Part shown: positions 59,771 through 64,000 of the stretch, piece by piece
Numbering within the stretch: position 1 is the first letter of the stretch
Layout of the letters: every line of letters starts with the position of its first letter
Assembly (NCBI GenBank): GCA_964515555.1
Contig: CAZEVY010000019.1
Span: 6,046 to 70,045 of the forward strand
DNA: 64,000 bases
Reading direction: 5' to 3'
Source: CAZEVY01 sp964515555
Lineage (GTDB): Bacteria > Acidobacteriota > Terriglobia > Bryobacterales > Bryobacteraceae
The notes under the pieces: generated by a model
The model's input: the letters and a program-made list of their open reading frames with translations, nothing else
What the model was told of the DNA's origin: nothing
Database searches by the model: none
Translations under genes and position numbers: made by a program

Positions 59771-62514
59771 TGCAGCAGCCTCAGTGCAGGGCGCGTGTCG
59801 TGGTCGCGCTTTGAATAAGGATAACGCTCGCCCGGAGGATACGGGTACCGGCTCATGCCGTGGAATGGAATCGGCTCCACCGTTTGCGAGAACGCGGTGT
59901 TGGGATCCCGGTCCTTGGCCCAGCCGTCGACCTTGAGGAAGCAATCGCGCCGCCAGCCCGGTTTTATTGGCGGCAGAGCGCGGGCATTGAACAGGAGCCG
60001 CAGTTCGTCGCCCGAGCCCATGATGACGAGGCGGTCGTCGACGGCGGCGGTGAGCGCGGCGACGCCGCCGTAACGCGTGTAAAAACCCGGGGTCGGGTTC
60101 CACATAGAGACGGGGCGCGGGTCGGAGTAGTAAAACATTTCCGGCTGTTTGCGTTCCGGATGGATGCGGACGCGGGAGAAGCCGCGGAATCGGAGGTCGG
60201 CGGTGGCAGGGGTCAGACTGGTAACTCGGGTTTCCGGTGCCGTCGATTCAGCGAGGTATACCTCGTCCCAGTAGACAGCGAGGTTGGTGACGATGCGAAG
60301 TGCGCGCGGAGAATCGGCGGGCAATTCGACGACGATCGTCTTGGGTTTCCCGGCGGGGAGACCCATGTCTTCGACGAGCGTGCGCCAGGCGCCGTCATCG
60401 CCGCGCATTTCGAGGCGTGGAAACACCAGACCGCGGCCCGCCTGCGACTCGCCGAGGAAGGTGCTGCCGTCGGCCCAGTCGACCCAGCCGCTGAGAACGA
60501 GAGCCGCGCGCTCCGGCCACTCGGGAAACTCCAGCTCGATCGAGTGCATCTCAGCCACGCCGCCCGGAGTGCGCGAGAAGGTGTCGGCGTAGCGGCGATC
60601 GCGCCGGCGCACGCGCGCCAGCACATCGCTGCCCCGATGGTCGCGCGCGGCGGCCGGATCGATCCGCCGGCGCACGCCGACCAGTTTCCACGGCGGAAAC
60701 GGCGGTCCCTGGAACTTGTCGTTCGTCAGGACGTCGATCTCCGCGGGATGATCGACGGCGATCAGCTTCACCTCGTCGAGATACGTCACCTCGGCCAGTT
60801 CTTCGGTGATGCGGACATCGTAGGCTCCGTCGCGCTGCACCAGCGCACCCGCCGGAATGGCGACATGCTCGTCGTGGTCGACCGGGAAGTAATTGCCGTC
60901 GCCCGCGCTGGCCCCGAGCGGCGCGACGCCAAGCACGTCGGTGATGAACTGGAAGTCGCGTCCGTTCCAGGTCCAGATCGACGGGCACGAGCCGGAGAGC
61001 CGCTGCGCTTCTCTATATGTGTAGCCGCGGCCCGTCGGCTGGCGGGTCTCGTTTTGGATGAGTCCGTTCGGCCAGGTGATGCGCACGGCGTCGACCTCGC
61101 GCGTGGGGCTCAACGTGAACAGCAGCGGCACGCCTTCGTACGGCCTCTTCTGATACTGGAGTCCGGCCTTCACCTCGACCTCACCGCCCTGCGCGAGCTT
61201 CAGGTTCTTCACACCCGCGAGCGTGACGCGTATCCACGTCGACGGCGTTTGATTCGTGCGGACCACAAGACCGCCGGAGGCGTCGACCGAGACGATATCC
61301 TCGCGGCCGTCGTTGCCGAAGTCGGCAGCAACGACGCGGGCCGGCAGGCGCGCGGGGTGCGGATCGGCGGCCGTGCGATCGAGAAAGCCGGCGGCGCCCT
61401 GGTTGCGAATCAGCGCCGGTTTGTCGCCGGCCAGGAACAGGTCGAGGTCGTAGTCGCGGTCGTAGTCGATCCAGTACGCCTGTCGAAACCGCCCCACCGG
61501 GAGCGCGGCGGCATGCCGCTGAAATCGCCCTTTGACGTTGCGCAGCAGCATCGGGCCGGAATCGCCGAGGACGCAAAGATCGGCGAGGCCATCGTTGTTG
61601 AAATCGCCCGGCGAGATCGAAACCACCCGCGTGAACGATGCCAGGGCGGGATCGGAGATCGGAGTGACGGCATTGCGCCAGGCGCGGATGCCGGCAGGCG
61701 ACCACGCGATAAGATCCGCCGCGGCGTCGCCGTCGATGTCGAGGATCGCGAAGCCGGCGATCTTCGAGGCCACGACGCGCGAGGCGAACTTCGGGGCGGG
61801 CATGGGCAACGTCGGCGTCACGGGAGGATCGAGCAGCTCGGCGTATTCGCTCCACTCGACGTCCTCGGGAATCGCCGCGCCCTCCTGCTGTTTCTTGATC
61901 CCCTGGAACTCGGCGAGACGGCGCGCGGCCTCGTCCTGGCGGCCCTGCTGGCGGTGCATGTTGTAAAGCTGGAATCGCGGCGCGGCGAAGGAGGGGTCGA
62001 GCCGCGCGGCGGCCTCGAATTCGCGGATGGCGTCGGGCTGCCGGCCGCCGAGACGGTACAGCGTCCCAAGCTGGTAGCGCGATACCGGCTCATCGGGAAC
62101 GAGTTTCAGCATGCGCTCGAACTGCGCGGCGGCGCGGTCGTAGTCGCCGGACTTCTTGTACTGAACGCCGAGGTTGAACCACGTGTGGGGAATCGCGGGG
62201 TCCTGCTTCTGCACGCGCTCGATTTCGGCGACTCCCTCGGCGGTCTTGCCGGCGCGCAGCAGCGCCAGCCCCCAGTTGAGCCGGTCGCGCGCCGACCCCG
62301 GCGCTAGGTCGAAGGCGCGCTTCAGTTCATCGACCGCCTGCAGTTGAGTCGTGGGATTCTCGTAGAAAGCCTTGCCCAGGCTGCGATGGCGCGCGAGCCG
62401 CTCCTCGCGCGAGGGCTGCGGCGGGCCTTGCGCCGACCACAGCATCCACGCGGCGGCGGCCAGCATCGCCGGGGCAAGGCGCTGCCGCGCAGCGCCCGGG
62501 GCAAAGAATCGCAC
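59767..62514 (-). CDS. Secreted TPR plus FG-GAP protein
   Basis: The 915-residue protein has an N-terminal membrane or signal segment (LAPAMLAAAAWMLWSAQ), then TPR repeats (about residues 50-200: GLALLRAGKTAEGVAEIERV, FNLGVQYKKSGDYDRAAAQF). FG-GAP-like blades follow (FAILDIDGDAAADLIAWS, GDFNNDGLADLCVLGDSG, DYDRDYDLDLFLAGDK), then an ASPIC/UnbV-like segment (VRITWPNGLIQNE) and a large unrecognised C-terminal region. The GTG at 62514 is preferred over a TTG at 62538, but neither has a strong ribosome site. It is the first gene of the four-gene operon. Confidence 0.82.
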   Translation of the reverse strand: MRFFAPGAARQRLAPAMLAAAAWMLWSAQGPPQPSREERLARHRSLGKAFYENPTTQLQAVDELKRAFDLAPGSARDRLNWGLALLRAGKTAEGVAEIERVQKQDPAIPHTWFNLGVQYKKSGDYDRAAAQFERMLKLVPDEPVSRYQLGTLYRLGGRQPDAIREFEAAARLDPSFAAPRFQLYNMHRQQGRQDEAARRLAEFQGIKKQQEGAAIPEDVEWSEYAELLDPPVTPTLPMPAPKFASRVVASKIAGFAILDIDGDAAADLIAWSPAGIRAWRNAVTPISDPALASFTRVVSISPGDFNNDGLADLCVLGDSGPMLLRNVKGRFQRHAAALPVGRFRQAYWIDYDRDYDLDLFLAGDKPALIRNQGAAGFLDRTAADPHPARLPARVVAADFGNDGREDIVSVDASGGLVVRTNQTPSTWIRVTLAGVKNLKLAQGGEVEVKAGLQYQKRPYEGVPLLFTLSPTREVDAVRITWPNGLIQNETRQPTGRGYTYREAQRLSGSCPSIWTWNGRDFQFITDVLGVAPLGASAGDGNYFPVDHDEHVAIPAGALVQRDGAYDVRITEELAEVTYLDEVKLIAVDHPAEIDVLTNDKFQGPPFPPWKLVGVRRRIDPAAARDHRGSDVLARVRRRDRRYADTFSRTPGGVAEMHSIELEFPEWPERAALVLSGWVDWADGSTFLGESQAGRGLVFPRLEMRGDDGAWRTLVEDMGLPAGKPKTIVVELPADSPRALRIVTNLAVYWDEVYLAESTAPETRVTSLTPATADLRFRGFSRVRIHPERKQPEMFYYSDPRPVSMWNPTPGFYTRYGGVAALTAAVDDRLVIMGSGDELRLLFNARALPPIKPGWRRDCFLKVDGWAKDRDPNTAFSQTVEPIPFHGMSRYPYPPGERYPYSKRDHDTRPALRLLQ

Positions 62515-62549
62515 CTCGCGTTTATGGTAAACCAACAACGGGGGTGAGC

Positions 62550-63428
62550 ATGCCGGCGAAACGGCCGGATTTCAACGCGATCCCGCGCGGCTACCTGCGG
62601 GTCTACACGCAGTCGATCTGCCTGAGTTGCGTGTTCCACACCTACACGAAGCAGCTCGGCCTGGCCCCGCGCACGGCATTCAACGAGGCGAAGAGCTATC
62701 AGCCGACGGTCGCCGAACTGACCGGCGATCGGCCGGCGCGGCCGTTCTTCCACGCCGACGCCGCCGAGCCGTGCCCCTACTGCGGCGCGACCAAGCGATC
62801 CCACGCCACACTGACTACGTATCGAATCGAGCGCGCCAAGGCCACCGACGCGGCGCGCCGTGCGTTAATCAAGTCGCTGCCCAAGACCGGCGGCCAGTTC
62901 CAGGTGCACGAGGAAAAGTCGAGCACGCGGGCGATTTTCTTCGAGTTTCTGGAGTGGATGGGCCGCGAGCTGGACCTCGACGCCGAGGGCTGGATGATGG
63001 ACGTCGCTCGGCGATGGCTGGAGCGGCGCGAGCCGGGAGAGGACTGGCGCGGGATATTCGCGGCCGTGGACGGGGTGCGGCCGTCGAGCGAGCGCGACAA
63101 GGGCTGGGACAAAGAGGCAGGGCGGCTGTATCTGTCTCCGGCGCTGTACAACGAAATCCTGATACTGCAATACCTGGTCAGCCGTTCGCACAAGGCGGGC
63201 GGACGCACCTTCCAGGGCAGGCTGACGCTCATGGAGCTGGTGCGGCGCCTGCGGCGCGTGGGCTATCTCCAGGCGATCGGCGCGGACGACGGGGATCAGA
63301 CGGACCTGCTCGACAAAATCATCGACCATTTTACGGAAGGAGACGAGCCCGTTAAACTCGATTTCATCGCCGACCGCGGGGATTTCCTGGAAAAACTAAA
63401 GAGCGTTTACGCGCGATACGGGCGCTGA
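62550..63428 (+). CDS. Protein with Cys-pair motifs, unknown function
   Basis: The 292-residue soluble protein has a CLSC motif at about residues 24-27 and CPYC at about 75-78, which could form one zinc site. The remainder is helical and charged, with LDAEGWMMDVARRWLER and LTLMELVRRLRRVGYLQAIG. No known domain could be named. The ATG at 62550 follows GGGGGTGAGC, and a GTG at 62544 is possible. It is divergent from the TPR/FG-GAP gene, 35 bp apart, and may share its control region. Confidence 0.7.
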   Translation: MPAKRPDFNAIPRGYLRVYTQSICLSCVFHTYTKQLGLAPRTAFNEAKSYQPTVAELTGDRPARPFFHADAAEPCPYCGATKRSHATLTTYRIERAKATDAARRALIKSLPKTGGQFQVHEEKSSTRAIFFEFLEWMGRELDLDAEGWMMDVARRWLERREPGEDWRGIFAAVDGVRPSSERDKGWDKEAGRLYLSPALYNEILILQYLVSRSHKAGGRTFQGRLTLMELVRRLRRVGYLQAIGADDGDQTDLLDKIIDHFTEGDEPVKLDFIADRGDFLEKLKSVYARYGR

Positions 63429-63707
63429 CGAACGCGGCCGTCCGCGGCCGGCCGCTCGGGTGGGTCCAGACCCGGCTGGGCGACCCGGAGCCCCCCGGGT
63501 CCCCACGCCGCATCTGGCCGACCGATTCGGTCGTCACCGCGCCCGTTCGCCGGGCGCCGCCCTCCGTTCAACCCGCCAAACAGCCATACAAGCAACAAAA
63601 GAGACAGTTTAATTCATTCCAGTGGTCCCCCCGTACCCCCGGCGGCTATACTGACAGGGCTGGGAGAAGTGTAGTTTTATCTATGATTTGTGGAGGCATG
63701 AGGTAAC
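63429..63707. other. GC-rich intergenic region before the radical SAM gene
   Basis: No gene is seen. The region has nested inverted repeats (for example GGGTC at 63462-63466 with GACCC at 63469-63473, and CGGCCG repeats at 63435-63453). These may form a terminator-like structure after the upstream gene. A TATACT at about 63647 and GAGG before the ATG at 63708 could serve the next gene. Confidence 0.4.
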
Positions 63708-64000
63708 ATGCACAAGCCCGTCAAGTACGTCGAGAAGCTGGCGACGGTGGCCGCGCGCGGCGCCTGGCGCGTCTTCGACGCGTTGAACCAGTTCCGCCAG
63801 AACCCCGCGTTCACGCCGAAGTGGTCCGACAAGCCGATGCTCAAGTCGTACCAGAAGACCAAACCTCCTCTCGGCTGGCCGCGCTCCACCGATTCCCTGT
63901 GCCCCAAGTGCGTTCCGGAAGCCCGCAAGGCCATCCTCGACGGCCATGTCGACTACACCACCCTGCTGACCGACAAGGTCGGGGAGATCAAGGCGCAGAT
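63708..64000 (+). CDS. Radical SAM protein, N-terminal part (tetraether-synthase-like family)
   Basis: The first 97 codons are present and the gene runs off the right edge. The start is basic (MHKPVKYVEKLATVAARGAW). It then reads LGWPRSTDSLCPKCVPEARK, with the CPKC pair, and DKVGEIKAQI. That arrangement, a TDSLCPxC motif followed by GEIxAxI, is seen at the N-terminus of MJ0619/Tes-type radical SAM proteins, which join lipid tails or modify them. The radical SAM CxxxCxxC motif lies outside the window, so this call is inference. Confidence 0.55.
   Translation, partial: MHKPVKYVEKLATVAARGAWRVFDALNQFRQNPAFTPKWSDKPMLKSYQKTKPPLGWPRSTDSLCPKCVPEARKAILDGHVDYTTLLTDKVGEIKAQ

Noticed and set aside
1..64000. 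tRNA, rRNA, insertion sequence or prophage
   Set aside because: No cloverleaf-like or rRNA segment, transposase, integrase or phage gene was recognised by eye. A tRNAscan or Infernal search would be needed to exclude short RNAs.

Overview
The window is high-GC bacterial DNA and most resembles an acidobacterium of the Bryobacterales/Solibacter type. The markers are several secreted FG-GAP proteins, two ending in the C-terminal domain first described in Solibacter (TIGR03437), three Ser/Thr kinases fused to PD40/TolB-like propellers, a CRTAC1/ASPIC-UnbV protein, a fused transaldolase-phosphoglucose isomerase, a PEP-CTERM protein, and several Tat-exported or predicted sugar isomerases and oxidoreductases. 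The lineage is inferred from gene content. No rRNA or tRNA was seen. One run of 100 Ns (30371-30470) is a scaffold gap.

Layout. 1-2705: the start of a complex I operon, nuoA-C-D-E-F on the minus strand, without nuoB in its usual place. 2774-4914: thiS, a small basic protein with a nucleotidyltransferase, a two-CxxCxGxG protein and a decayed VapBC pair. 4923-11891: reductive pyrimidine catabolism (NCS1 permease, dihydropyrimidinase, PreA, PreT, beta-ureidopropionase), followed by a secreted gamma-glutamyltransferase (to 13763). 13903-17160: a PEP-CTERM protein, a cupredoxin-like lipoprotein, ctaA and ctaB. 17165-19810: a kinase-propeller receptor; then a broken PIN-domain gene with a small companion. 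20547-25063: a PQQ dehydrogenase with an internal haem c, a Tat-exported Gfo/Idh oxidoreductase and a Tat-type sugar isomerase. 25094-30370: two tandem kinase-propeller genes that share 791 identical bases. 30471-34939: two FG-GAP/TIGR03437 proteins, one cut by the gap and one frameshifted.

35034-39373: tal-pgi and zwf (pentose phosphate pathway). 39435-40695: a ParDE-like toxin-antitoxin pair and thymidine kinase. 40858-44471: an AI-2E/PerM-type permease, a sugar isomerase, a membrane-anchored protein, an alpha/beta hydrolase and a DUF1801 protein. 44425-48533: a tightly coupled operon plsC-glpD-metY-CoA-binding protein. 48615-49805: a MarR regulator with an SRPBCC protein. 49899-52691: a subclass B3 metallo-beta-lactamase-like enzyme, a coiled-coil protein, a nitrilase and a YceH protein. 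52717-54567: a secreted alpha/beta hydrolase. 54527-62514: a four-gene operon (TPR/FG-GAP protein, a membrane-anchored five-haem cytochrome with TPRs, a CRTAC1 protein and a sugar isomerase). 62550-64000: a zinc-motif protein and the start of a radical SAM protein resembling tetraether-synthase homologues.

The best candidate for an undescribed system is the 54.5-62.5 kb operon. Its junctions overlap by 4 bp or are nearly contiguous, and it pairs surface propeller proteins with a membrane multihaem cytochrome. The second is the kinase-propeller family, where identical kinase halves carry diverged sensor halves. All six clear frame changes in accessory genes have the same sign (one base lost), which could mean decay or systematic assembly error.
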